A stretch of DNA of 64,000 nucleotides from JACRLV01 sp045863555 (GTDB taxonomy: Bacteria > Planctomycetota > Phycisphaerae > UBA1845 > Fen-1342), in contig BTUU01000004.1 in assembly GCA_045863555.1 (NCBI GenBank), forward strand, positions 62,001 to 126,000. The letters run 5' to 3'. A program made the position numbers and the translations under genes. Below, in pieces: positions 41,203 through 49,409 of this stretch; position 1 is the first letter of the stretch; each line of letters starts with the position of its first letter. The notes beneath the pieces are model-generated. The model ran no database searches and was not told the origin of the DNA. It saw only the letters and a list, made by a program, of their open reading frames with translations.

Positions 41203-42423
41203 ATGGGAACTTCGCGGATGGCAGGAACGGGCTCCGGACGTGAAAACGCGCTGCCGGACGAGCGCGGCTATTTCGGAGCGTTCGGCGGACGCTACGTCCC
41301 CGAGACGCTGATGCACGCGCTGGCGCAACTGGAATCGGCGTATCGGGAGGCGCGGGACGACGCGGACTTCCAGGCTGAGCTGGCGGCACTCCTGCGCGAA
41401 TTCGTCGGCCGCCCGACGCCGCTCTACTTCGCCCGGCGGCTCAGCGAGCGGCTCGGCGGGGCCCGGATCTACCTGAAGCGCGAGGATCTCGCGCATACCG
41501 GCGCACACAAGATCAACAACGCGGTCGGGCAGGCGCTGCTCGCCCGGCGCCTCGGCAAGCGGCGCGTGATCGCCGAGACGGGCGCGGGCCAGCACGGCGT
41601 CGCGACGGCCACGGCGTGCGCGCTGCTCGGCCTCGAATGCGTGGTCTACATGGGCGCCGAGGACGTGAAGCGGCAGCGGATGAACGCGCTCCGGATGCAC
41701 CTGCTCGGGGCGGAGGTCAGGACGGTTGAAACGGGATCGCGGACGCTCAAGGACGCCATCAACGAGGCGATGCGGGACTGGGTCACCAACGTGCGGACGA
41801 CGCACTACGTCGTCGGGTCGGTCGTGGGACCGCATCCCTTTCCGCTCATCGTGCGGGATTTTCAGGCCATCATCGGCCGGGAGGCCCGCGACCAGATGCT
41901 GGCGCGTGAAGGGCGCGTGCCCGACCTCGCGGTCGCCTGCGTCGGCGGCGGGTCGAATGCGATGGGGCTCTTTCACGCGTTCGTCGACGATCGATCGGTG
42001 CAGCTTCTCGGCGTCGAGGCCGGGGGTCGGGGGATCGACACGGCCGATCACGCCGCGCCGCTTTCGGCCGGGCGGGTCGGCGTTCTCCATGGGGCGAAGA
42101 GCTACCTGATGCAGGACGCGGACGGCCAGGTGCTCGGAACGCATTCGATCTCCGCGGGATTGGACTATCCCGGCGTCGGTCCGGAACACGCCTGGCTGCG
42201 CGACAGCGGCCGGGCCGAATACGCGTTTGCCACGGATGACGAGGCGCTCGATGCCCTGCGGCTGCTCGCGCAGACGGAAGGGATCATCTGTGCCCTGGAG
42301 TCCGCGCATGCGATCGCGCACGCGGTGAAGATCGCACCGATGCTCGTGCGGGACCAGATCATCCTGGTCTGCCTTTCCGGCCGGGGCGACAAGGACCTCG
42401 AAATCGTCGAGGGCCTGGTATGA
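41203..42423 (+). CDS. trpB: Tryptophan synthase beta subunit
   Basis: The protein of 406 residues shows TrpB throughout: RGYFGAFGGRYVPETLMHAL at the start, GRPTPLYFARRLSE, the PLP lysine in LKREDLAHTGAHKINNAVGQ, ETGAGQHGVATATACAL and AVACVGGGSNAMGLFHAF. It condenses indole with serine to tryptophan. It overlaps trpA by ATGA. Start ATG 41203 is 6 bases inside a TTG; ATG 41218 is another option. The other trp genes are absent, so only the last step is encoded here. Whether it is coupled to kynB 33 kb away cannot be told. Confidence 0.96.
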   Translation: MGTSRMAGTGSGRENALPDERGYFGAFGGRYVPETLMHALAQLESAYREARDDADFQAELAALLREFVGRPTPLYFARRLSERLGGARIYLKREDLAHTGAHKINNAVGQALLARRLGKRRVIAETGAGQHGVATATACALLGLECVVYMGAEDVKRQRMNALRMHLLGAEVRTVETGSRTLKDAINEAMRDWVTNVRTTHYVVGSVVGPHPFPLIVRDFQAIIGREARDQMLAREGRVPDLAVACVGGGSNAMGLFHAFVDDRSVQLLGVEAGGRGIDTADHAAPLSAGRVGVLHGAKSYLMQDADGQVLGTHSISAGLDYPGVGPEHAWLRDSGRAEYAFATDDEALDALRLLAQTEGIICALESAHAIAHAVKIAPMLVRDQIILVCLSGRGDKDLEIVEGLV

Positions 42424-43220
42424 ATGCGACCGGCCGCCGCGCCGATGCGGCTTCCCCCATCGACGCCGCGTTCAGCGCGTGCCGCGGCCGGGGCGAAATC
42501 GCCCTTATCCCGTACCTGACCGGCGGCTTCCCGACGCTGCGCGAGTTTGCGGGGCATCTTGAGGCCGTCGGCGCGGCCGGGGCGGATGTGATCGAGGTCG
42601 GCATCCCTTTTTGCGATCCGATCGCCGACGGTCCGACCATTCAGTACTCATCGCAGGTCGCGCTCGCGGCGGGAGCGCGGCTACCCGCGATCTTCGAGAC
42701 GTTGAAATCGGTGAAGGTCGCCCAGCCGCTCGTATTCATGTCCTATCTGAATCCGCTCCTGGCGTACGGGCTGCCGCGGCTGCTGGCGGACATGCGGGCG
42801 GTCGGGGCATCGGGGCTGATCGTGGCCGATCTGCCCGTGGAAGAATCCGGTGAAGTCCTCGCGGAGACTCGCGCGGCCGGCGTCGATCTCGTTTTCCTGG
42901 CCGCGCCGACGAGCCCGGACGCACGGCTGGCGGCGATCGCGGAACGTGCATCCGGGTTCGTCTACGCGGTGAGCCGAACGGGCACGACCGGCGTCCGCGC
43001 CGAAGTCGAAGCGGGGCTGGACGCACTCCTTTCGCGCCTGCGCGCGGTGGTGCGGGCTCCGGTGGCCGTCGGATTCGGGATTTCGACGCCCGCACATGTT
43101 CGCGACCTTCGGGGACGATCGGACGGCGCGATCGTCGGCAGTCGACTGGTGGACGCGATTCGCAACGGCGAGGACATCGGTCAGGTTGTTTCCGAACTGA
43201 AGGCGGCGACGCGGGCGTGA
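42420..43220 (+). CDS. trpA: Tryptophan synthase alpha subunit
   Basis: This TIM-barrel protein of 266 residues has the catalytic Glu in DVIEVGIPFCDPIADGPTIQ (Glu/Asp of TrpA), PLVFMSYLNPLLAYG, IVADLPVEESGE, LVFLAAPTSPDARL, YAVSRTGTTG and VAVGFGIST. It cleaves indole-3-glycerol phosphate and passes indole to TrpB. Its ATG overlaps the trpB TGA, giving coupled translation of the complex. It runs into a short 26-base gap before the convergent DUF3754 gene. Confidence 0.95.
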   Translation: MNATGRRADAASPIDAAFSACRGRGEIALIPYLTGGFPTLREFAGHLEAVGAAGADVIEVGIPFCDPIADGPTIQYSSQVALAAGARLPAIFETLKSVKVAQPLVFMSYLNPLLAYGLPRLLADMRAVGASGLIVADLPVEESGEVLAETRAAGVDLVFLAAPTSPDARLAAIAERASGFVYAVSRTGTTGVRAEVEAGLDALLSRLRAVVRAPVAVGFGISTPAHVRDLRGRSDGAIVGSRLVDAIRNGEDIGQVVSELKAATRA

Positions 43221-43246
43221 GGGCGTGAAGTCTCCGCCGGCCCGCG

Positions 43247-44464
43247 TCAGCCGCTGAGCCGTTCGTGATAGCGCTCACTCCGCCGGCGCAGCCAGTGTTC
43301 GGCGAGGGACCGCGCGGCATCGGCGGGCGGAATCACGCGATAGCGGGCTGCATCCGACCAGAGCTTGAGCCGCCCCATGGACTCCAGGCCGTCGCGGATG
43401 TCGAAGTCGATCGTCGCGCCGAAGCGGCGCTCCACCCACGCGACAATCCGCCGCTGGAGGTCGTCGTCGTCCGCGATATCGGTCTGCGCGAGGAGACAGG
43501 TTGCATAGACGAGCAGGACCTCCTTGACCTCCTCCTGCTGGATCAGCGAGACGAGCGAGTGGATGGCCGCGGCGTTGTTGGCGAGGCTCTGGTAGTAGAG
43601 GTGACGCGTCCGCTGGGAGTCGCGGGCGATGCGGGCGTTGCGGTAGCCGGAGAACATGCGCCAGATGATGACGGGGAGAGCGAAGACGATCAGCGTCATC
43701 AACTGGCTGATCACCATCGCGCTCGTGAGCACCTTTGCGAAAGTCGAGCCGGCCTTGCTGACGCCGCCGCTGACCATCACCAGCCGGTCGAGCCACGTCA
43801 TCGCGACCTCGGCGTGCGGCAGGAGCGCTTCGACATCTTCCTCGGGGATGTCCTTGAAGAGCCGGATCTGGATGTGCGGATCGCATTTCATCCGCGCGAG
43901 GACGGCGAGGCGGCTGAACACGGGGAGCTGATAGTCGACGCCGCGAATCGGATGGCGCCAGGTGCGGCGGTTACGCATCGTCGTGCCGCGGCCGCGCACC
44001 CAGATCGAGATCATCTCCACGCGCGACGGATCGATGCGCACGCGCAGGCCATGCGAATTGGCGACGCTGACGACGCGGTCGATTTCGACCTCGTTGAGCG
44101 GTTCGAAATTCGCCTTGTCGAGCAGGTAGTTCAGGCGCGCCGTCATCCGGACGTAGCCCTCGGCGCTGCGGGCCGCGGCGTCGGAATCGGCGGGCAGCGT
44201 TTCGCGATCGGGGTCAAATGGCGCGTAATCGTCGAGCATCATCCGCTCGAACGCCGCCGCCTCCTGCTCGATCACGTCGCACAGCCCGGCCGTGAGCGAC
44301 CCGAACTCGTCATCGTCGCCCCGGGCGCGGACGTATTCAACCGTGAGGGCGCGGCAGAGGTCGAGCGTGCGGACGGGGATGAACCGATTGTCGAGCTGCT
44401 GAGCCGCGAGCGGTTCATCGCCGTCGCGGGAGAGAGGATCGCGGGTGAAGGGCAGCCAGGCCAT
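43247..44464 (-). CDS. DUF3754 (TMEM143-like) membrane protein
   Basis: The 405-residue protein reads as a DUF3754 protein: FIPVRTLDLCRALT, RVRIDPSRVEMISIWVRGRG, RLFKDIPEEDVEALLPHA, a hydrophobic stretch (VISQLMTLIVFALPVIIWRM), QRTRHLYYQSLANNAAAIHS and EVKEVLLVYATCLL. The family includes human TMEM143 and is of unknown function in bacteria. It has one or two membrane segments. It is downstream of the HIT gene, 15 bases away on the same strand. Confidence 0.85.
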   Translation of the reverse strand: MAWLPFTRDPLSRDGDEPLAAQQLDNRFIPVRTLDLCRALTVEYVRARGDDDEFGSLTAGLCDVIEQEAAAFERMMLDDYAPFDPDRETLPADSDAAARSAEGYVRMTARLNYLLDKANFEPLNEVEIDRVVSVANSHGLRVRIDPSRVEMISIWVRGRGTTMRNRRTWRHPIRGVDYQLPVFSRLAVLARMKCDPHIQIRLFKDIPEEDVEALLPHAEVAMTWLDRLVMVSGGVSKAGSTFAKVLTSAMVISQLMTLIVFALPVIIWRMFSGYRNARIARDSQRTRHLYYQSLANNAAAIHSLVSLIQQEEVKEVLLVYATCLLAQTDIADDDDLQRRIVAWVERRFGATIDFDIRDGLESMGRLKLWSDAARYRVIPPADAARSLAEHWLRRRSERYHERLSG

Positions 44465-44479
44465 TCGTGCGCGCTTTCG

Positions 44480-44998
44480 TCAGGCGAGTCCGAGGTCGCG
44501 GGCGGCCCGGTTGAACGCGTCGCGAATGCTGTCGAGCGACTGCGGGATGAGCCGCACGTCGCCGATCGACGCCATGAAGCTCGTGTCGCCGCTCCAGCGC
44601 GGCACGACGTGCCAGTGCAGGTGTTCGGGGAGGCCCGCGCCGGCGCAGTGGCCGATGTTGATCCCGATGTTGAATCCCTGGGCGCTCACGGAGCGCTCGA
44701 GGATTCGGCGCACGTCGCGGATGCGCGTCGTCGCCTCGAAGAGCGTCTCCTCGGGCAGTTCATCCAGGCTGCCGGTGTGCTGCGCCGGGCAGACCAGCAG
44801 GTGGCCGTTTGTATAGGGAAACTTGTTCACGACGACGAGGACGCGCGGCGAACGCATCAGCACGCCGTTGGCGGCGTCGGCGGCCGGCTCATCGCGATAG
44901 CGGCAGAGAAAACAGCCGGCCTGTTTTTTTTCCGACTCCATGGACTCGAGGTATTGCATTCGCCACGGCGTCCAGAGGTTCTTGTTGGCCTCGGGCAT
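44480..44998 (-). CDS. HIT-family nucleotide hydrolase/phosphorylase
   Basis: A protein of 172 residues with NLWTPWRMQYLESM, CFLCRYRDEP (Cys pair with CxxC), the strand VVVNKFPYTNGHLLVCP and the histidine triad HLHWHVVPRW. This layout (NLWxPWR and FC-x-C) is typical of the Ap4A-phosphorylase-like HIT group. It cleaves or phosphorylyses nucleotide polyphosphates. The zinc-binding CxxC plus HIT suggests a structural metal. It lies 15 bases upstream of the DUF3754 gene and 56 bases downstream of dacB. Confidence 0.88.
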   Translation of the reverse strand: MPEANKNLWTPWRMQYLESMESEKKQAGCFLCRYRDEPAADAANGVLMRSPRVLVVVNKFPYTNGHLLVCPAQHTGSLDELPEETLFEATTRIRDVRRILERSVSAQGFNIGINIGHCAGAGLPEHLHWHVVPRWSGDTSFMASIGDVRLIPQSLDSIRDAFNRAARDLGLA

Positions 44999-45054
44999 GG
45001 GAGAAGTGTCGCGGGCCCGGCAGAAAGACGCAATGGCGCGGGGGCAGCGGACGC

Positions 45055-46539
45055 CTACTCCGCCAGCGCCCTGGCCACCTGCGGGGGGATGTCAGCCGCC
45101 GCAGGCCCGTTTGCGAGGACCGCGAAGGCGAGCTCCGTGCCGTCGGGGCGGGTCACGTAGCCGGCCAGGCCGCTGACGCCCTGGATCGTTCCCGTCTTGG
45201 CCCGAAGGGCGCCCTTGAACGCCGCGTCGCCGTAGCGCCGCTTCAGCGTCCCGTCGCTGCCCGGCTCTGCGAGGCTGTCGCGAAACGCCCGGCCGACCGC
45301 TTCGCCGTGCATCACCTGGAGCAGGCGCACGATCTGGGCGGCCGAGACGCGATTGTCGTGGCTCAGGCCGCTCCCGTCGACGAGCGTACCGCCCTTGAGG
45401 TCCACTCCCGCCCGCGCGAGTGCATCCGCAACCGCCCGCGTTCCCCCAGCAAAGCTTCCCGGCGCGGGCTCGCGCCGGCCGCCGGGCCCGTACGCGGCCA
45501 GAGATTTGAGCAGGGCTTCGGCGAAGAGGTTCTGGCTGAACGTGTTCGCCCGCCACACACAGTCGAGCAGGGACGTCTTGTGGACATGCAGCGGCCGCCT
45601 GCCCTCCAGCAATGCAGGTCGAATCTGCTGCCGGAGAAGCCGCAACTCCGGCGAGAGCGCGACACCTGCGCCGCGCAGGGCTTCGGCGAAGGCGCTGGCG
45701 AAGAAGATCGTCGGCTCGTTCACGGCGACGGATTCGAACCCCCCCGCCTTGGCGACGGCGCCTGAGAAGACGAAGACGTCGGAGCCGGGATCGCGCTTCA
45801 CGATCGCGGTGTGCTGCTTGCCCATCGACAGGCGGTTTTCGATCATCGACGCGGGCAGAGCCGGCGTCAGACTGAGCATCAGCCGGCCCTTCTCGACGGC
45901 GACGGCGGAGTCGAGGCAGTTGTCGTTGAAGTTCAACCCGCCGACCGGCGCCTGGTACCAGCGGACGTTCTGATCGGCGGGCCAGCTCGGATGGCGGAAC
46001 TCGCGGTCGAAGATGCTGTCGTCGACGACGATGGCGCGAATCGGCGCGGAGTCGCCGGCGGCCTTGATCGCGCGGATCCAGTCCTGGATGACCGCGTCGC
46101 GCGGGCGCTTGTACTTTTCGAGCAGGCGCTCGTCGGCGAGGCCCGGATCTCCACCGCCGATCACCCAGAGTTCGTCGTTGACGCGGTAGAGAGCGGTCTC
46201 GAAGTGGAAATCCGGGCCCAGGCGGAGGAGCGCCGCCGCAGTCGTGAAGAGCTTCAGGACGGAGGCCGGCTTGAGCATCTCGCCGCCGTTCTGTTCGAAC
46301 ACGGTCGCGCCGGTCTTCAGATTTCGGACCACGACGCCGACGCGCGTCGACTTTCCGGCCTTGCCGACGGCGGCCTGCACCTTCTGGGCGAGCCGCTGTT
46401 CGGCCTTCTGCGCCGCCGCCGGTCCGGCGATGAGCAGGAGAGCCGCGAGCATGACGATACAGCGGCGCGCGGATCGGCGCCGGGCGTCAGCGGGCCCGGT
46501 GCTTTCGAAGCAGGTGGACGAGGTGTCTGAGCTCCGCAT
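45055..46539 (-). CDS. dacB: PBP4-type D-Ala-D-Ala carboxypeptidase/endopeptidase
   Basis: The protein of 494 residues starts at ATG 46539 (SD GAGG 9 bases upstream), with a signal segment IVMLAALLLIAGPAAAQK. Penicillin-binding motifs: SVLK (Ser93, Lys96) as SxxK, SGLSHDN as the SxN-type motif, and RAKTGTIQGV as KTG. It trims peptidoglycan peptides in the periplasm. It overlaps the end of rluD by 53 bases. The presence of a DacB family enzyme in a planctomycete supports a peptidoglycan wall. Confidence 0.9.
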   Translation of the reverse strand: MRSSDTSSTCFESTGPADARRRSARRCIVMLAALLLIAGPAAAQKAEQRLAQKVQAAVGKAGKSTRVGVVVRNLKTGATVFEQNGGEMLKPASVLKLFTTAAALLRLGPDFHFETALYRVNDELWVIGGGDPGLADERLLEKYKRPRDAVIQDWIRAIKAAGDSAPIRAIVVDDSIFDREFRHPSWPADQNVRWYQAPVGGLNFNDNCLDSAVAVEKGRLMLSLTPALPASMIENRLSMGKQHTAIVKRDPGSDVFVFSGAVAKAGGFESVAVNEPTIFFASAFAEALRGAGVALSPELRLLRQQIRPALLEGRRPLHVHKTSLLDCVWRANTFSQNLFAEALLKSLAAYGPGGRREPAPGSFAGGTRAVADALARAGVDLKGGTLVDGSGLSHDNRVSAAQIVRLLQVMHGEAVGRAFRDSLAEPGSDGTLKRRYGDAAFKGALRAKTGTIQGVSGLAGYVTRPDGTELAFAVLANGPAAADIPPQVARALAE

Positions 46540-47509
46540 GAAAAGGTGCCTCGATTTCACGATAGTCCTCGAAGATCGGATGCTTGAAGCGAATCTTCCA
46601 GGCGTGCAGCGCCTGGTGCTTCAGAAACGGCTCGCGCGATCCCTCGCCGGCGATCAGGAAATCGCTCACCTGCCGCGCCCCGTACATGGTATCGCCGGCA
46701 ACCGGGTGCCCCAGGTGGGAGAGGTGCACGCGAAGCTGATGCGTGCGGCCGGTCTTGGGCATGAGCTTCACGAGCGTGTACCCGCGAAAGCGCTCGGCCA
46801 CTTCGTAGTGTGTGACGGCGTCCTTGCCGATGTCGATCTTGTTGCGTTCGACCAGCACAGCGAATTTCTCACGAACCACCGGATGGACGCCGATCGGGGC
46901 GTCGATCGTATCGGAATCGAGCGACAGTTCCCCTTCGACGATCGCCAGGTAGGTTTTCTGGACCGTGCGCCGCTCGAACTGGAGGGCGAGCCGCCAGTGG
47001 GCCTCGTCCTGTTTTGCGACGAGCATGACGCCGGTAGTGTTTTTGTCGAGCCGGTGGATGATCCCGGGGCGGAACGGGTCGGTGCCGTGGCTGAGATTCC
47101 TGGCATAGAACGCGAGGCCGTTGACGAGCGTCCCGGTCTGATCGCCGCGGGCGGGGTGGCAGACGATGCCGGCCTGCTTGTTGATGGCGATGATGTACTC
47201 GTCTTCGTAGAGCACGCTGATGGGGATGTCCTGCGGGACGATCTCCATCGGCTCGGGCATGGGCATGACCAGGTCGATCTGGTCGCCGCCGCACATTTCG
47301 TAGCTCGACTTGGTCGGTTGCCCGTTGACGGTGATGGCATTCTGCCGGATCAGGCGCTGGATGGTCGTGCGTGAGAGGTGCGGAAATCGGCCCTGAAGGT
47401 ACTTGTCGAGGCGCCGGCCCGGGAGTTTTCGCCGGATGTGAATGCGGACGCGCTCCGCCCCGTCATCGATCGGGACCGGTCGATCAAGGATGTCGTCTTC
47501 CGGTTCCAC
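46487..47509 (-). CDS. rluD: RluA-family pseudouridine synthase (RluD-type)
   Basis: The protein of 340 residues has an S4 RNA-binding domain (RLDKYLQGRFPHLSRTTIQR, ITVNGQPTKSSYEMCGGDQI) followed by the catalytic domain with the HRLDK motif (152-156, catalytic Asp155), PGIIHRLDKNTTG and RTHQLRVHLSHLGHPVAGD. It isomerises uridines, most likely in 23S rRNA helix 69. It begins 9 bases after the TPR-gene stop and overlaps dacB downstream, so the four-gene order lipoprotein-TPR-rluD-dacB may be one transcript. Confidence 0.92.
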   Translation of the reverse strand: MEPEDDILDRPVPIDDGAERVRIHIRRKLPGRRLDKYLQGRFPHLSRTTIQRLIRQNAITVNGQPTKSSYEMCGGDQIDLVMPMPEPMEIVPQDIPISVLYEDEYIIAINKQAGIVCHPARGDQTGTLVNGLAFYARNLSHGTDPFRPGIIHRLDKNTTGVMLVAKQDEAHWRLALQFERRTVQKTYLAIVEGELSLDSDTIDAPIGVHPVVREKFAVLVERNKIDIGKDAVTHYEVAERFRGYTLVKLMPKTGRTHQLRVHLSHLGHPVAGDTMYGARQVSDFLIAGEGSREPFLKHQALHAWKIRFKHPIFEDYREIEAPFHAELRHLVHLLRKHRAR

Positions 47510-47518
47510 GGCTGGGCG

Positions 47519-48307
47519 CTACGAACCGGACGCCGGGCCGCTCGCGGGCCGCGTGGTCGGCGCGGCGCCTGCGGAGGGAGCGGACGCCGGGGGCGTGCCG
47601 CCGGCGTCGACGGGTGCGGAGGCGGGCGCCGAGGTCGGCGCGCTCGCCGGCGTGCTGGTTGGCGTGCTCGTGGGTTCCGGGATCTTCGGTGCTTCGACGG
47701 GCGCGGACCCGGGGAGGAATTCGACGTTCTTCGGGAGATTATCGAGCGACGTAATCCGATCGGCCGCGATCGCGTGATACGGCGAATTCGCGAATACGCT
47801 GTCCTTCAACCGTTCGTAGGCGGCTCGGGCCGCATCGAATTTCCGCTGCGACTCGAGCACGCACGCGAGACGATACAGCGCGCCCGCGCGAATCAGGGGA
47901 CTCACTTCCGCCGAGTCGATCACGGCATTCAGGGCCTGCTCGGCCTCGGCGAGCTTGGCCGTCGTCGCCGGGCCGGTCGCGCGATAGGACAGTCCATCCG
48001 CGAGGCGGATCCGCGCGACGGCGACGACCGTCGGATCCACGCCCTCGGCCGCGAGCGCCCGCAATTCTTCAAGCGGCTGATCGCCGATATCCGCGGCCTC
48101 GACGCGCGATTCGGCGATCACGCCCCAGGCGCGGTCGACGGCCGATTGCTGCCGCGCGCTCCACCAGCGCCACCCGGCGATCGCCAGGAAGATGATGGTG
48201 ATGGCGATGAGGATCGCATTCAGCCACTTGTCGAGCCACTCCTTTGCCTTAAGGAGAAACTCGTAGAGCCGGTTGGTCTTCAGTTCGTGCCGCGTTTCGG
48301 CGTCCAT
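47519..48307 (-). CDS. Membrane-anchored TPR protein with Pro/Ala/Thr-rich tail
   Basis: A protein of 262 residues: a basic cytoplasmic start, one membrane helix (NAILIAITIIFLAIAGWRWW), then a periplasmic TPR-like domain (AWGVIAESRVEAADIG, AVARIRLADGLSY, LIRAGALYRLACVLESQRKF) similar to YfgM/TPR_21 proteins. The last ~60 residues are PTSTPASAPTSAPASAP-like low complexity, a flexible tail. YfgM-type proteins assist envelope folding; that role is inference here. It lies 30 bases downstream of a lipoprotein gene. Confidence 0.75.
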   Translation of the reverse strand: MDAETRHELKTNRLYEFLLKAKEWLDKWLNAILIAITIIFLAIAGWRWWSARQQSAVDRAWGVIAESRVEAADIGDQPLEELRALAAEGVDPTVVAVARIRLADGLSYRATGPATTAKLAEAEQALNAVIDSAEVSPLIRAGALYRLACVLESQRKFDAARAAYERLKDSVFANSPYHAIAADRITSLDNLPKNVEFLPGSAPVEAPKIPEPTSTPTSTPASAPTSAPASAPVDAGGTPPASAPSAGAAPTTRPASGPASGS

Positions 48308-48337
48308 TGACGAATCCTTGCTCGGTCAGAAAGTCCA

Positions 48338-48823
48338 CTAGGGGTTGCTCGGCCGTCGGCGCGGCGGCGGCTGGCGTTCGGTCGAGCCCTGCGCTCGGGG
48401 ACCGACCTCGACGACGATCCGCGTTCGGAGCCCGGACGGATAGATCTTCACATTGCAGATTTCCGACGCGCTCTCGAATTGAAGATCCACGGTTCCCTTA
48501 TCGAAACTGCTGTGCCGCAGCTCAAAGCCGGCCGCCGGCATGTTCTGCTCGTAAAACCGCTGCACGGCCGTGCGATCGGTGCCGCCGCTGTATTCGCAGC
48601 GGGCGATCCGAAATTGACCGCTCGACCGGGCCATGCTGTTCTTGTCGACGAGGCCGAACCCGGCCGGCTTGGGAATATCCCGGATGATCGGATCCTGCAC
48701 CGCCGTAATCGTCCGCGTGTTTTCGTCACCCGAGGTGCATCCGACCAGGCCGGCCAGCCCGATGCAGGCGCCGGTCAGGACTCGCATGTATCGGCGCGTA
48801 ATGAACTTATCGCTCGCAGCCAT
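48338..48823 (-). CDS. Lipoprotein of unknown function
   Basis: The start ATG 48823 has a near-ideal SD AAGGAGG 7 bases upstream. After a basic n-region (KFITRRYMRVLTGACIGLAG) comes the lipobox LVGC. The mature part (DIPKPAGFGLVDKNSMARSS; QRFYEQNMPAAGFELRHSSF; ICNVKIYPSGLRTRIVVEVG) forms a compact domain, perhaps like DUF-type envelope proteins. No clear family. It heads the TPR-rluD-dacB group. It ends in Gln/Pro/Arg-rich residues. Confidence 0.7.
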   Translation of the reverse strand: MAASDKFITRRYMRVLTGACIGLAGLVGCTSGDENTRTITAVQDPIIRDIPKPAGFGLVDKNSMARSSGQFRIARCEYSGGTDRTAVQRFYEQNMPAAGFELRHSSFDKGTVDLQFESASEICNVKIYPSGLRTRIVVEVGPRAQGSTERQPPPRRRPSNP

Positions 48824-48956
48824 GCGCGGACCTCCTTCACGCGAGCCCGGCATTGTACGACGGCGGCTCGGGTCGTCAAAGCGGAGCTTTTTTTCGAGCG
48901 AGCCGGCAGCCGGCCGTTCTTGCGGCCCGTTGCGGGGGCGGGGGCCGGCCGACGAG

Positions 48957-49409
48957 TCACGGGCCGCCGCACTCGTGCTCGTAGGAGCTGATTTTCTCGA
49001 CGCGGCGCGCGTGGCGGCCGCCTTCGAACTTCGTTTCGAGCCAGGTGCGGACCATGCTCTGCATCAGGGCATCGCCGATCAGGTCGGCGGGCATGCAGAG
49101 GATATTGGCGTCGTTGTGCCGGCGGGAAAGCTGGGCCGTCAACTCATCGTGACACAGTGCCGCGCGGACGCCGGCGACCTTGTTCGCGGTGATGGACATG
49201 CCGAGGCCTGTCCCGCAGAGCAGGATCCCGCGCTCGACCGAACCGGATGCGACGCTCTGGCCCACGCGGATCGCCATATCGGGATAATCACAGGCGTCCT
49301 TGGAGCCCGTGCCTTCGTCGACGACGTCGTCGCCGCGCTCGCGCAGCAGCGCCTTGATCCGCTCCTTGGCTTCGTAGCCCCGATGGTCGCTACCAATGGC
49401 GATCTTCAT
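48957..49409 (-). CDS. rpiB: Ribose 5-phosphate isomerase B
   Basis: The protein has 150 residues from ATG 49409. It begins MKIAIGSDHRGYEAKERIK and shows DEGTGSKDACDYPD, SVERGILLCGTGLGMSITANK (catalytic-site Cys region) and RRHNDANILCMPADLIG, the RpiB core. It interconverts ribose-5-phosphate and ribulose-5-phosphate. It overlaps the end of the Sua5-phosphatase fusion by 20 bases, an arrangement matching the ywlC-ywlE-ywlF (rpiB) order in Bacillus. Allose-6-phosphate isomerase is the only close alternative. Confidence 0.93.
   Translation of the reverse strand: MKIAIGSDHRGYEAKERIKALLRERGDDVVDEGTGSKDACDYPDMAIRVGQSVASGSVERGILLCGTGLGMSITANKVAGVRAALCHDELTAQLSRRHNDANILCMPADLIGDALMQSMVRTWLETKFEGGRHARRVEKISSYEHECGGP

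Noticed and set aside
45727..45745. GATTCGAACC-like sequence resembling a tRNA T-arm on the minus strand
   Set aside because: It lies in the coding sequence of dacB (GGFESVAV) and no acceptor stem, anticodon arm or D-arm can be built around it.
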